NCBI RefSeq assembly: GCF_003050615.1
Contig: NZ_NWBU01000004.1
Span: 930,001-994,000 of the forward strand
DNA: 64,000 nucleotides
Origin: Sphingomonas oleivorans
GTDB taxonomy: Bacteria; Pseudomonadota; Alphaproteobacteria; Sphingomonadales; Sphingomonadaceae
Direction of reading: 5' to 3'
Shown: in pieces, positions 56,872 to 64,000 of the stretch
Layout of the letters: every line of letters starts with the position of its first letter
Numbering within the stretch: position 1 is the first letter of the stretch
Program-made: the position numbers and the translations under genes
Notes under the pieces: generated by a model
What the model saw: the letters and a program-made list of their open reading frames with translations, nothing else
What the model was told of the DNA's origin: nothing
The model's database searches: none

Positions 56872-57891
56872 ATGCTTATGAAAGCCATTGGCTATTATCG
56901 TCCCCTGCCGATCGACGATGCGCAGGCGCTCGTCGATATCGACATGCCGATCCCGGAGCTCGGGCCACGCGACCTGCTGGTCAAGATCGAGGCGATCTCC
57001 GTCAATCCGGTGGATGTGAAGCTGCGTGGCGGCGCGACGCCGCCCGAGGGCGCGGCCCGCATCCTCGGCTATGATGCGGCGGGCATCGTCCATGCCGTCG
57101 GCCCCGAGGTCACTCTGTTCAAAAAGGGCGATCCGGTCTTCTATGCCGGCGCGATCGACCGGCCGGGCACTAATGCCGAATATCATGCGGTCGACGAACG
57201 GATCGTCGGACCAAAGCCCGCTTCGCTCTCCTTCGCCGAGGCCGCGGCGCTGCCTCTGACCTCGCTGACTGCCTGGGAGCTGCTGTTCGATCGACTGCAC
57301 CTGCCTTATGGGCAGAAGGCATCGGATGATGCGATATTGATCATCAACGGCGCCGGTGGTGTCGGCTCCCTCCTGACGCAGATCGCCCGCCGCCTCACCG
57401 GCCTGACCGTCATCGCCACCGCCTCCCGGCCGGAGACGACGGCCTGGTGCCGGGAAATGGGCGCGCATCATGTTATCGATCATCATAAGCCGCTCGACGA
57501 GGGGCTGAAGGAGATCGGCATTCCCCAGCTCCGCTACGTCGCCGGCCTCACCGCCACGGACCGGCATCGCATGGCCATCGTCGAAGCGCTTGCGCCGCAG
57601 GGTGCGCTCGCCCTGATCGACGATCCCGAAAGCTTCGATGTGGCGCCGTTCAAGCGCAAGAGCCTGGCGGTCCATTGGGAGCTGATGTTCACCCGCTCGC
57701 TTTTCGGCACGCCCGACATGGTGGAGCAGCACCGCATCCTCGGCAAAGTCTCGGCGCTCGTCGACAGCGGCATCCTGCGCACCACCTTCCGCGAAGATTA
57801 TGGGCCGATCAGCGCGGCCAACCTACGCCGCGCGCATGCGACCGTGGAGAGCGGCCGGAGCATCGGCAAGCTCGTGCTCAGCGGCTTCTGA
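56872..57891 (+). CDS. Zinc-independent MDR oxidoreductase (zinc-binding alcohol dehydrogenase family, TIGR02817-like)
   Basis: 339 residues. MKAIGYYRPLPIDD, ISVNPVDVKLRGG, GYDAAGIVHAVGPEV and ILIINGAGGVGSLLTQIARRL are the family landmarks. The catalytic zinc cysteines of true alcohol dehydrogenases are absent, so it is more likely a quinone or enone reductase. GGAGG lies 4 nt before the ATG. The next gene starts right after its stop. Confidence 0.9.
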   Translation: MLMKAIGYYRPLPIDDAQALVDIDMPIPELGPRDLLVKIEAISVNPVDVKLRGGATPPEGAARILGYDAAGIVHAVGPEVTLFKKGDPVFYAGAIDRPGTNAEYHAVDERIVGPKPASLSFAEAAALPLTSLTAWELLFDRLHLPYGQKASDDAILIINGAGGVGSLLTQIARRLTGLTVIATASRPETTAWCREMGAHHVIDHHKPLDEGLKEIGIPQLRYVAGLTATDRHRMAIVEALAPQGALALIDDPESFDVAPFKRKSLAVHWELMFTRSLFGTPDMVEQHRILGKVSALVDSGILRTTFREDYGPISAANLRRAHATVESGRSIGKLVLSGF

Positions 57892-57892
57892 C

Positions 57893-58996
57893 ATGAGCGT
57901 GAAGCATGCGATGTTCGCGGCGCTGCTGGCCGCCGGCCTGGCGCAGCCGGCAATGGCCGCCGCGCGATCGGATGGCGGGGCCGCGCTCATTATCGCGGCC
58001 GAAAGCCCCTCGATGATCTGGAATGGCGTGGCGGTGGACCATGGCCGGATCTTCGTCGCCGGCCCGCGCTGGACGGGGTCCAAAGGGCCGGCGATCGGCA
58101 TCATCGGCAAGGACGGCAGGCCGCTTCCCTATCCCGATCCAGGCTGGAATGCCTGGCGTGCCGGCGACGATCCGGTACGCGCGTTCGTTAACATCAACGC
58201 CATCCATCTCGACGGGAAGGGCGCGCTTTGGGCGGTGGATACGGGCTCGCCCGATTTCGGCGGCAATCCGCTCCCCGGCGGCGCCAAGCTGGTGGCGATC
58301 GATCTCGCCACCGATCGGGTGAAGCGCGTCATCCCCTTCGGCCCGGATATCGCGCTGCCGGGGAGCTATGTGGATGATATCCGCTTCAACGGAAATTTCG
58401 CCTATCTTACCGATGCCGGTCGTCCCGGCATCATCATCGTCAATCTCGCGACGGGCGCCATGCGGCGCGTGCTCGACGATGATCGCTCGACAGGCGCCCG
58501 CGCGGATCGGCCGATCATCCTCGACGGCAAGACGCTCCTCGCGCCCGACGGCAATCCGTTGCGCGTCAACAGCGATCCGCTGGAAATCTCTCCGGACGGC
58601 AAGTGGCTCTATTTCGCGCCGCTGCCGGGGCCCTGGTCGCGGATCGAGACGCGATGGCTGGACGATTTTTCCACCACGCCGGAGAGGATCGCGGCCAAGG
58701 TCGAGCCATGGGCCGATCTGCCCCCGGTCGGCGGGACCGCCATGGATGCCAATGGCGATCTCTATTTCGCCGATCTCGCCGCGAACGCGCTCAAGCGCCG
58801 CACGCCGGACGGCCGGATCACGACCCTGATCCAGGACGAGCGCCTGCATTGGGTGGATGCTCCCTTCGTCGATTCCGATCATGTCATCTGGCTGCCCGTG
58901 CCGCAGATGGATCGCGTCGCCCTGTTCAATGGCGGCATGTCCAAAACGAAATGGCCTGTCCGGCTCTATCGCCTGGCGCTCAAGCCGGCGCGGTAA
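57893..58996 (+). CDS. Major royal jelly / yellow family secreted protein
   Basis: 367 residues with a signal peptide (MFAALLAAGLAQPAMAAAR). The beta-propeller shows MRJP-type blocks: HLDGKGALWAVDTGSP, YVDDIRFNGNFAYLTDAGRPGIIIVNL and NSDPLEISPDGKWLYFAPL. Yellow proteins in insects bind amines, and bacterial members are uncharacterised, possibly lactonase-like. It starts one base after the stop of the quinone-reductase-like gene, so the two are co-translated. Confidence 0.87.
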   Translation: MSVKHAMFAALLAAGLAQPAMAAARSDGGAALIIAAESPSMIWNGVAVDHGRIFVAGPRWTGSKGPAIGIIGKDGRPLPYPDPGWNAWRAGDDPVRAFVNINAIHLDGKGALWAVDTGSPDFGGNPLPGGAKLVAIDLATDRVKRVIPFGPDIALPGSYVDDIRFNGNFAYLTDAGRPGIIIVNLATGAMRRVLDDDRSTGARADRPIILDGKTLLAPDGNPLRVNSDPLEISPDGKWLYFAPLPGPWSRIETRWLDDFSTTPERIAAKVEPWADLPPVGGTAMDANGDLYFADLAANALKRRTPDGRITTLIQDERLHWVDAPFVDSDHVIWLPVPQMDRVALFNGGMSKTKWPVRLYRLALKPAR

Positions 58997-59064
58997 GCAC
59001 ATCGCGCGGACGTGAGGAAAATCGGATAGGCTGCTTGCGGAGCTAGCAGGAACGCCACTGGATC

Positions 59065-59946
59065 ATGCGCTACCCGGATCTTGAGATCGATCTTTTGAGA
59101 GCCTTCGTCGCGGTCGCCGAGACGGGGAGCTTCACCGCGGCGGCGGAGGTGGTCGGGCGCTCCCAATCGGCCGTCAGCCAGAAGGTCCTCCGGCTCGAGG
59201 ACATGCTGCAGCGGCGCGTGTTCGATCGCACCAGCCGTTCGCTCGGCCTCACGCGCGAGGGCGAGCGCCTGCTCGTCGCGGCGCGCCATATGCTGGAGTT
59301 CAATGATGCGCTCCTGCGCGAGCTGCGGGAGCCGCCGGCGGTCGGCACGCTGCGCATCGGCATCGCCGAGGATTTCATTCCGGGTCAGTTGCCCAAGCTG
59401 CTCGCGCGTTTCGGCCGCCTCTATCCCGCCGTGCATGTCGATCTGATGACTGGCCTTAGCTGCGCGCTGCTTGAGGCTTATGACGATGATCGCCTCGATG
59501 CCGTGATCGCCAAGAAGGACGGGCTGGCGCAGCGTGGCCGGGTGGTCTGGCGCGAGCCCTTGGTCTGGATGGCCGCGGCCGATTATCAGCTCGATCCTGC
59601 CGGGCCCGCGCGGCTGGTGATGCTGCCTGCGCCCTGCACCTATCGCGAGCTGATGATCAGCACGCTGGATTCGGTTCGTCGCGAATGGGTCGCCGCCTGC
59701 ACGGCAAGCAGCCTGATGGGCGTTCAGGCGGCGGTGGCCGGCGGGCTCGGCATGACCATGCTCGGCAAGTCCTTCGTGCAGCAGGGCATGCAGATATTGC
59801 GCGTGCCGGATCATTGGCCGGCGCTGCCGATGACCGAAATCACGGTCGTCGGGGAGGATTCGAAGGCGGCGGACCTTGTGCGGCCCCTCGTGGCCTTCCT
59901 GACCGAGAGCCTGGCCGGCAGCGCCGCACTGACCCTCGCCGCCTGA
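59065..59946 (+). CDS. LysR family transcriptional regulator
   Basis: 293 residues. The N-terminal winged helix-turn-helix (DLLRAFVAVAETGSFTAAAEVVGRSQSAVSQKVLRLE) precedes a type 2 periplasmic-binding-like effector domain (LRIGIAEDFIPGQLPKLLARF). The inducer is unknown. It is 68 bp past the MRJP gene in the same direction rather than divergent, so its targets cannot be read from context. Confidence 0.93.
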   Translation: MRYPDLEIDLLRAFVAVAETGSFTAAAEVVGRSQSAVSQKVLRLEDMLQRRVFDRTSRSLGLTREGERLLVAARHMLEFNDALLRELREPPAVGTLRIGIAEDFIPGQLPKLLARFGRLYPAVHVDLMTGLSCALLEAYDDDRLDAVIAKKDGLAQRGRVVWREPLVWMAAADYQLDPAGPARLVMLPAPCTYRELMISTLDSVRREWVAACTASSLMGVQAAVAGGLGMTMLGKSFVQQGMQILRVPDHWPALPMTEITVVGEDSKAADLVRPLVAFLTESLAGSAALTLAA

Positions 59947-60024
59947 CGGCAAGGCCCTTCCCGATCGGTGGACGATGGCGCGACCTCGCTGAAATCGCAG
60001 GATATTTGTCTAACCCATAGCGTC

Positions 60025-60110
60025 ATGCCGAAATTGTTTCGGCATCCACTCCTCCTCCCCACCGTCACGCGGGTTTCAGAGTGGACCCTGAGACAAGTTC
60101 AGGGTGACGG
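60025..60110. repeat. Intergenic palindromic repeats after the LysR gene
   Basis: ATGCCGAAA-TTG-TTTCGGCAT (60025-60045) is a 9-bp hairpin. It is followed by CCGTCAC (60062-60068) with GTGACGG (60104-60110), which encloses ACCCTGA-GACAAGT-TCAGGGT (60085-60105). The nested form recalls REP/BIME-type dispersed elements. The rest of the 471-bp LysR-TonB gap (59947-60417) holds the promoter and terminator described separately. Confidence 0.65.
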
Positions 60111-60260
60111 CGGACCTATGCAAAGGTCTCGAAAACGCAAGCCCGGCCGGTTACGCGATGGCCGCAGCTATGTCGCGCGAAAATCCTGATCCCTATCACC
60201 CGCGTGCGGTGCTCCCCGAAAGTCACAATATTGTAATAATATCAATTGCTTCGATGTCGA

Positions 60261-60289
60261 TTGACGCAGCCCAAGACTCGCCCTATCAG
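60261..60289 (+). promoter_or_regulatory. Sigma-70-type promoter of the TonB receptor leader
   Basis: TTGACG (60261-60266), a 17-bp spacer, then TATCAG (60284-60289), close to consensus. The predicted start near 60296 gives a leader of about 120 nt before the receptor ATG. Confidence 0.6.
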
Positions 60290-60313
60290 TAATTCCCGTC
60301 GCGTGATTTAAAC

Positions 60314-60356
60314 GGGGGCGACAGCGTAACAGCGTGTAGGTCTCGCCCCCTTTTTT
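60314..60356 (+). terminator. Intrinsic terminator inside the TonB receptor leader
   Basis: GGGGGCGA (60314-60321) pairs with TCGCCCCC (60343-60350) and is followed by TTTTTT (60351-60356). It lies between the promoter and the receptor ATG, so it acts either as an attenuator or as the end of a ~60-nt transcript. Confidence 0.7.
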
Positions 60357-60417
60357 GCGTCCGCAATGAATGGCGGCCGCACGGCAAACCGCTTGTGTTT
60401 CGAGAAGGGGGCATTCG

Positions 60418-63141
60418 ATGACGAACGGTAGATTTACTTCACGAATGAAGGGGCTTGGTTCGGTTTCGTTGGCGGCGATCGCTGCCGTCGTCCTGCTGCC
60501 TGGCCAGGCAGAAGCGCAGCAGCAGGCGCCCGCGGATCAGGCCGCCGGGGCGGAAGAAGCGATCGTCGTGACCGGCGTTCGCGCCAGCATCCAGCGCGCG
60601 CTCGAGCAGAAGCGCAATGCCGATGGCATCGTCGATGCGATCACGGCGGAGGATATGGGCAAGTTCCCCGACCTCAATCTTTCCGAATCGCTGCAGCGCA
60701 TTCCCGGCGTCACGCTCGATCGCAACGCGGTCGGCGAAGGCCAGGCGATCAACCTGCGCGGCCTGGGGCCCGAATTCACGCGCGTCGAGATCAACGGCAT
60801 GTCGGGCACGTCCAACGGCACCGGCGGTCGTTTCGGCAATAGCGAGGGCGGACGCGGCTTCAATTTCGAGATTCTCGCCTCCGAACTCTTCACCAACGCC
60901 ACCGTCTATAAGACGAGCGCGGCGGATCAGGAGGAAGGCGGCCTGGCGGGCCTGGTGCGCCTCGAAACGCCCAAGCCCTTCGATTATCGCGGCTTCAAGC
61001 TCTCCGCCTCGGCGCAGGGCAACTATAGCGAGATCGCCGACAAGGTCGATCCGCGCGGCGCGCTGCTGATCAGCCAGAATTTCGACGATGTGTTCGGCAT
61101 TTCGGCCTCGCTCGCTTATGCCGAAACCACCTTCCGTTCGGATACGGCCGAAGGCGGTAGCTGGCGACCCTTCGCCGGCGCCAATACCGGCACGCGCGCC
61201 AGCGATGCGGTGCGTGCCGCGCTCAACGCCAATGGCACGCGCTATTATCATTTCGCCGATGATCGCGAGACGCTGGGCGCCACGCTCGCCATGCAATATC
61301 GCCCGTCGGATACGCTGCTGCTCACCGTCGATGGGCTTTACGGCAATCTGAAGAGCGATCGGCTGGCGCTGCGTGACGATATGGCGATCGAAAGCGGCGC
61401 CAATGCGCCGCTCGCCACGACGATCGAAAATGGCGTGATCACTGCCGGTCAGTTCACCGGTATCCAGCAGCGCGTCGGCGCCAATTTCCTGACCACCGAG
61501 GAGGATTTCTACCAGGTCAACGCGCGCGCCGAATGGCAGCCGGCGGATGGTTGGACCGTCCGTCCCTTCGTCGGCTATTCGCGGCGCAAGGCCGATCGGA
61601 GCTTCGACCTCTATTCCTTCCGCCTGGCGGGCCAGAATGGCAGCTTCGATCCGGGCGTCGTTTCCTATAATGTCCGTGGCAATTTCGTCGATTTCTCCTC
61701 GACGGGCACGGACTTCATGTCCAATCCGCAGAATTTCCTGTTCAACGTCTTCATCCTACGCCCGTCGCAGGACAAGGATGAGGAGTTCAGCACCAAGCTG
61801 GACGTGGAGCGCAGCTTCGATTCGGCGCTCGACAATATCAAGTTCGGCATCCGTTATGCCGATCGTGACAAGGATCGCGTGGCGACCCAGGAGCGGCTGC
61901 AGCGTTCCGCCGGCGTGGCGGCGACGGCGGTGCCGAACCTCGGCTCGGTATATGATCTGGTCGATTATCATGTCTCGGGCGCGGGCTCCAATGCGCCGGA
62001 TAAGCTGCTGTCGGTCGATCTCGCCAAGCTGCGCGATACTTTCTATCCGGGCGGCAAGGCCGTTACGGGCACCTTCGTCCGGCCGCTGCCGGGCTTCGGC
62101 GCGCAGCAATCCTACGGCATCGGCGAAAAGACATTCAACGCTTATGCCCAGGCCGAATTCAAGCTCGATGGCTTCCAGCTCATCTCGGGCGTGCGCTATG
62201 TCCGCACCAAGCAGACATCGAGTGGCAATCAGGTGGCGAACCTCTTCCTGCCGACCGAGGTCATCACGCCCATTTCCAAGAGCAAGACCTATTCGGCCTT
62301 CCTGCCGAGCCTCACCGCCCGCTATAATCTGACCGACGAACTGGTCCTGCGCGCGGCCTATTCGCGCACGCTCACCCGGCCCAACCTGGCCGATCTCGCG
62401 CCGTCCGAGACGGTGGCGGGCATCGATGCCGGCGGCGGCACCGGCACGCGCGGCAATCCCGATCTCGATCCCTATTTCGCCGACAATCTCGATGTCGGGC
62501 TCGAATGGTATTTCGCGCCCGAAGGCCTGATCGCCGGCAATGCCTTCTACAAGGATATCAAGGGCTTCATCGATACGCGCACCTTCACCCAAGCGCGCAC
62601 CTTCCCGCGCCAGTCGGATGGCGTGCTCGTCACCGGGCCGATCGTCTTCACCGAGCCGGTCAACGGCGTGTCGGCGAAGATCAAGGGCTTCGAGCTTGCC
62701 GCCCAGTCGCGCTTGTCCTTCCTGCCGGGACCGTTCAGCAATCTGGGCGTGATCCTCAACTATACCTATACCGACAGCTCGGCCGATTTCTCGGTCGCCA
62801 ATGACGTGCGCAGCCGCGGCCTGCCCGGTCTTTCGAAGAACAGCTTCAACGCCGTCGCTTATTATGACGATGGCCGTTTCGATGCGCGGCTCGCTTATGC
62901 CTGGCGTGACCGCTATCTGGCGCAATTCTCGGACGATTTCGGCATTCCGCGCTTCACCGACACGTTCGGCCAGCTCGATTTCAGCGCGAGCTACAACATC
63001 ACCGACAATCTGACCGCGCAGGTTCAGGGGCTGAACCTGACCAAGGAACAGACGATCAACCAGTCGTCGGGCCGATATCTGCCCTATGGCGTCGCCGAGC
63101 TTGATCGCCGCTTCCTCTTCGGCTTGCGCCTGACCTACTGA
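60418..63141 (+). CDS. TonB-dependent receptor (TIGR01782-like)
   Basis: 907-residue outer-membrane receptor. A signal peptide (VSLAAIAAVVLLPGQAEAQ) precedes a plug domain with EEAIVVTGVRASIQRALEQK, IVDAITAEDMGKFPDLNLSE, and IPGVTLDRN. A 22-strand barrel follows, ending ELDRRFLFGLRLTY with a terminal aromatic. The TIGR01782 group mostly takes up complex carbohydrates, so a sugar substrate is likely but unproven. AAGGGGG lies 6 nt before the chosen ATG. A strong terminator follows. Confidence 0.94.
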   Translation: MTNGRFTSRMKGLGSVSLAAIAAVVLLPGQAEAQQQAPADQAAGAEEAIVVTGVRASIQRALEQKRNADGIVDAITAEDMGKFPDLNLSESLQRIPGVTLDRNAVGEGQAINLRGLGPEFTRVEINGMSGTSNGTGGRFGNSEGGRGFNFEILASELFTNATVYKTSAADQEEGGLAGLVRLETPKPFDYRGFKLSASAQGNYSEIADKVDPRGALLISQNFDDVFGISASLAYAETTFRSDTAEGGSWRPFAGANTGTRASDAVRAALNANGTRYYHFADDRETLGATLAMQYRPSDTLLLTVDGLYGNLKSDRLALRDDMAIESGANAPLATTIENGVITAGQFTGIQQRVGANFLTTEEDFYQVNARAEWQPADGWTVRPFVGYSRRKADRSFDLYSFRLAGQNGSFDPGVVSYNVRGNFVDFSSTGTDFMSNPQNFLFNVFILRPSQDKDEEFSTKLDVERSFDSALDNIKFGIRYADRDKDRVATQERLQRSAGVAATAVPNLGSVYDLVDYHVSGAGSNAPDKLLSVDLAKLRDTFYPGGKAVTGTFVRPLPGFGAQQSYGIGEKTFNAYAQAEFKLDGFQLISGVRYVRTKQTSSGNQVANLFLPTEVITPISKSKTYSAFLPSLTARYNLTDELVLRAAYSRTLTRPNLADLAPSETVAGIDAGGGTGTRGNPDLDPYFADNLDVGLEWYFAPEGLIAGNAFYKDIKGFIDTRTFTQARTFPRQSDGVLVTGPIVFTEPVNGVSAKIKGFELAAQSRLSFLPGPFSNLGVILNYTYTDSSADFSVANDVRSRGLPGLSKNSFNAVAYYDDGRFDARLAYAWRDRYLAQFSDDFGIPRFTDTFGQLDFSASYNITDNLTAQVQGLNLTKEQTINQSSGRYLPYGVAELDRRFLFGLRLTY

Positions 63142-63169
63142 TCCCCTCGACCATCACCTTCCGACTTTC

Positions 63170-63201
63170 GCCGGCCCGGGCATGCCCGGGCCGGCATTTT
63201 T
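63170..63201 (+). terminator. Intrinsic terminator after the TonB receptor
   Basis: A perfect 26-bp palindrome (63170-63195, left arm GCCGGCCCGGGCA) is followed by ATTTTTG, about 30 bp past the receptor stop. It separates the receptor from the symporter gene. Confidence 0.85.
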
Positions 63202-63319
63202 GTGTCGGCTACACAATCTTTCACCGTCATGTCATCGTCACCGCATGGGGCTATGGCCGCGCGCGATTGCCGGCTAACATCGCCGGGCATGGGCGAATGG
63301 AGGTGCCGTGGGGGCCGGC

Positions 63320-64000
63320 ATGACGGTGCTGGATTGGCTGGTCGCGGGGGGCGTACTGGCGCTGACGCTGGCGGTCGGCGTGCCGCGCGCGCGGCGCGCA
63401 CGTGGCCTGGACGAGCGGTTCGCGGCGGGCCGGAAGCTTCCCTGGCATTTGCTGGGCGGGTCGATGGCGGCCAGCTCTTTTTCGGCCGATACGCCGCTGC
63501 TCGTCGCGGGCGCGGTCTATCTGGACGGGCTGGCAGGCAACTGGTTCTGGTGGGCCAGCGCGCCGGGCATTCTCGCCACGCTGTTCTTCTTCGCGCGGTC
63601 CTGGCGCAAGTCGGGCGTGCTGACCGAGATTGAGATCATCCGGCTGCGCTATGGCGAGACGAGGCTCGCCACCGGCTTTCGCGTCGTCAAGGCGCTGCTC
63701 GAGGGGCTGGTCGTCAATGCGCTGGTGATGGCGTCGATCAGCTATGCGCTCGCCCTGCTCGGCCAATCGCTGCTGGACCGGGCGGCCGAAGCCGGCGTCA
63801 TGGCTGCTTCCGTCCCGGCATTGCCGCTCGTCATGATCCTTTTCGCCGCGACCGCGCTTTATACGGCGATCGCCGGCTTTCGCGGCTTGGTAAAGGCCGA
63901 TGCGCTGCAATTCGGCTTCGCCGTGATCGCCAGTTTCCTCCTCGCTTGCTTTGCGCTGGCGCCCCTGCCTGATGGTTTGGCGACGCTCGGGACGCTCCAT
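63320..64000 (+). CDS. Sodium:solute symporter (partial, runs off right edge)
   Basis: 227 residues are present, open at the window end. MTVLDWLVAGGVLALTLAVGVP begins the first helix. FAAGRKLPWHLLGGSMAASSFSADTPLLVAGAVY holds the conserved SSS-family S/T-rich sodium-site region, then LAGNWFWWASAPGILATLFFFAR. About five transmembrane segments are visible. The substrate is unknown; the TonB receptor just upstream may feed the same compound. The ATG at 63320 is chosen by the family-typical N-terminus. Confidence 0.88.
   Translation, partial: MTVLDWLVAGGVLALTLAVGVPRARRARGLDERFAAGRKLPWHLLGGSMAASSFSADTPLLVAGAVYLDGLAGNWFWWASAPGILATLFFFARSWRKSGVLTEIEIIRLRYGETRLATGFRVVKALLEGLVVNALVMASISYALALLGQSLLDRAAEAGVMAASVPALPLVMILFAATALYTAIAGFRGLVKADALQFGFAVIASFLLACFALAPLPDGLATLGTLH

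Overview
The window looks like a chromosomal segment of an alphaproteobacterium of the order Sphingomonadales. The evidence is high GC, GTGA/ATGA stop-start overlaps throughout, and marker families and gene orders typical of that group: DUF3576 next to leuS, a mitofilin-like gene in the hemCD cluster, hemE facing a DUF299 (ppsR) gene, a crtY-crtI-crtB carotenoid cluster, DUF1491, DUF6489, and a large TIGR01782-type TonB receptor. I see no prophage, insertion sequence, CRISPR array, rRNA or tRNA gene. Nearly all of the window is ordinary, tightly packed coding sequence.

Layout. 1-9.3 kb: leuS (cut by the left edge) with a DUF3576 lipoprotein, a beta-barrel-like protein, a thiamine phosphate synthase-like gene facing yggS, the hemC-hemD-mic60 cluster, tsaD-gpsA, and a 58-residue DUF1674 gene. 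9.4-21.5 kb: htpX, rsmB, rpe, a heparinase II/III-like gene, purH, ftsK, lolA, a structured intergenic region with a strong terminator, then xthA-ribA and an L,D-transpeptidase, coupled by overlapping codons. 21.6-29 kb: thiC under a TPP riboswitch, a DUF2141 gene overlapping a di-iron hydroxylase, and a divergent carotenoid operon crtY-crtI-LOG-crtB. 29-35 kb: the partition and tRNA-modification block DUF6489-mnmE-mnmG-rsmG-parA-parB, which carries three parS-like sites.

35-47 kb is the replication-origin neighbourhood. ogt, a dienelactone hydrolase and a quinone reductase come first. They are followed by terC, rho, hemJ and hemE on the minus strand, then a 294-bp gap with DnaA boxes and ten GANTC sites (probable oriC). 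ppsR, maf, aroE, coaE, dnaQ, hpf, ptsN, DUF1491 and mmcB follow on the plus strand. Genes on both sides of the gap point away from it, as expected for transcription in the same direction as two diverging forks. mmcB has a LexA-type box just upstream.

47-64 kb is more accessory. It holds an ankyrin protein, an SCO copper chaperone, a PBP1A, msrB, a three-gene type III polyketide synthase / methyltransferase / flavoprotein operon (probable phenolic lipid or quinone pathway), an aldose epimerase, corA, a quinone-reductase-like gene with a royal-jelly-family secreted protein, a LysR regulator, a TonB receptor whose leader contains a promoter and a terminator-like hairpin, and the start of a sodium:solute symporter.

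The most interesting points are the compact oriC with its GANTC cluster and the type III PKS operon. Others are the LOG gene inside the carotenoid operon, the exact SD-sequestering hairpin below the TPP aptamer, the C-rich-loop RNA candidate after lolA, and the terminator in the TonB receptor leader.
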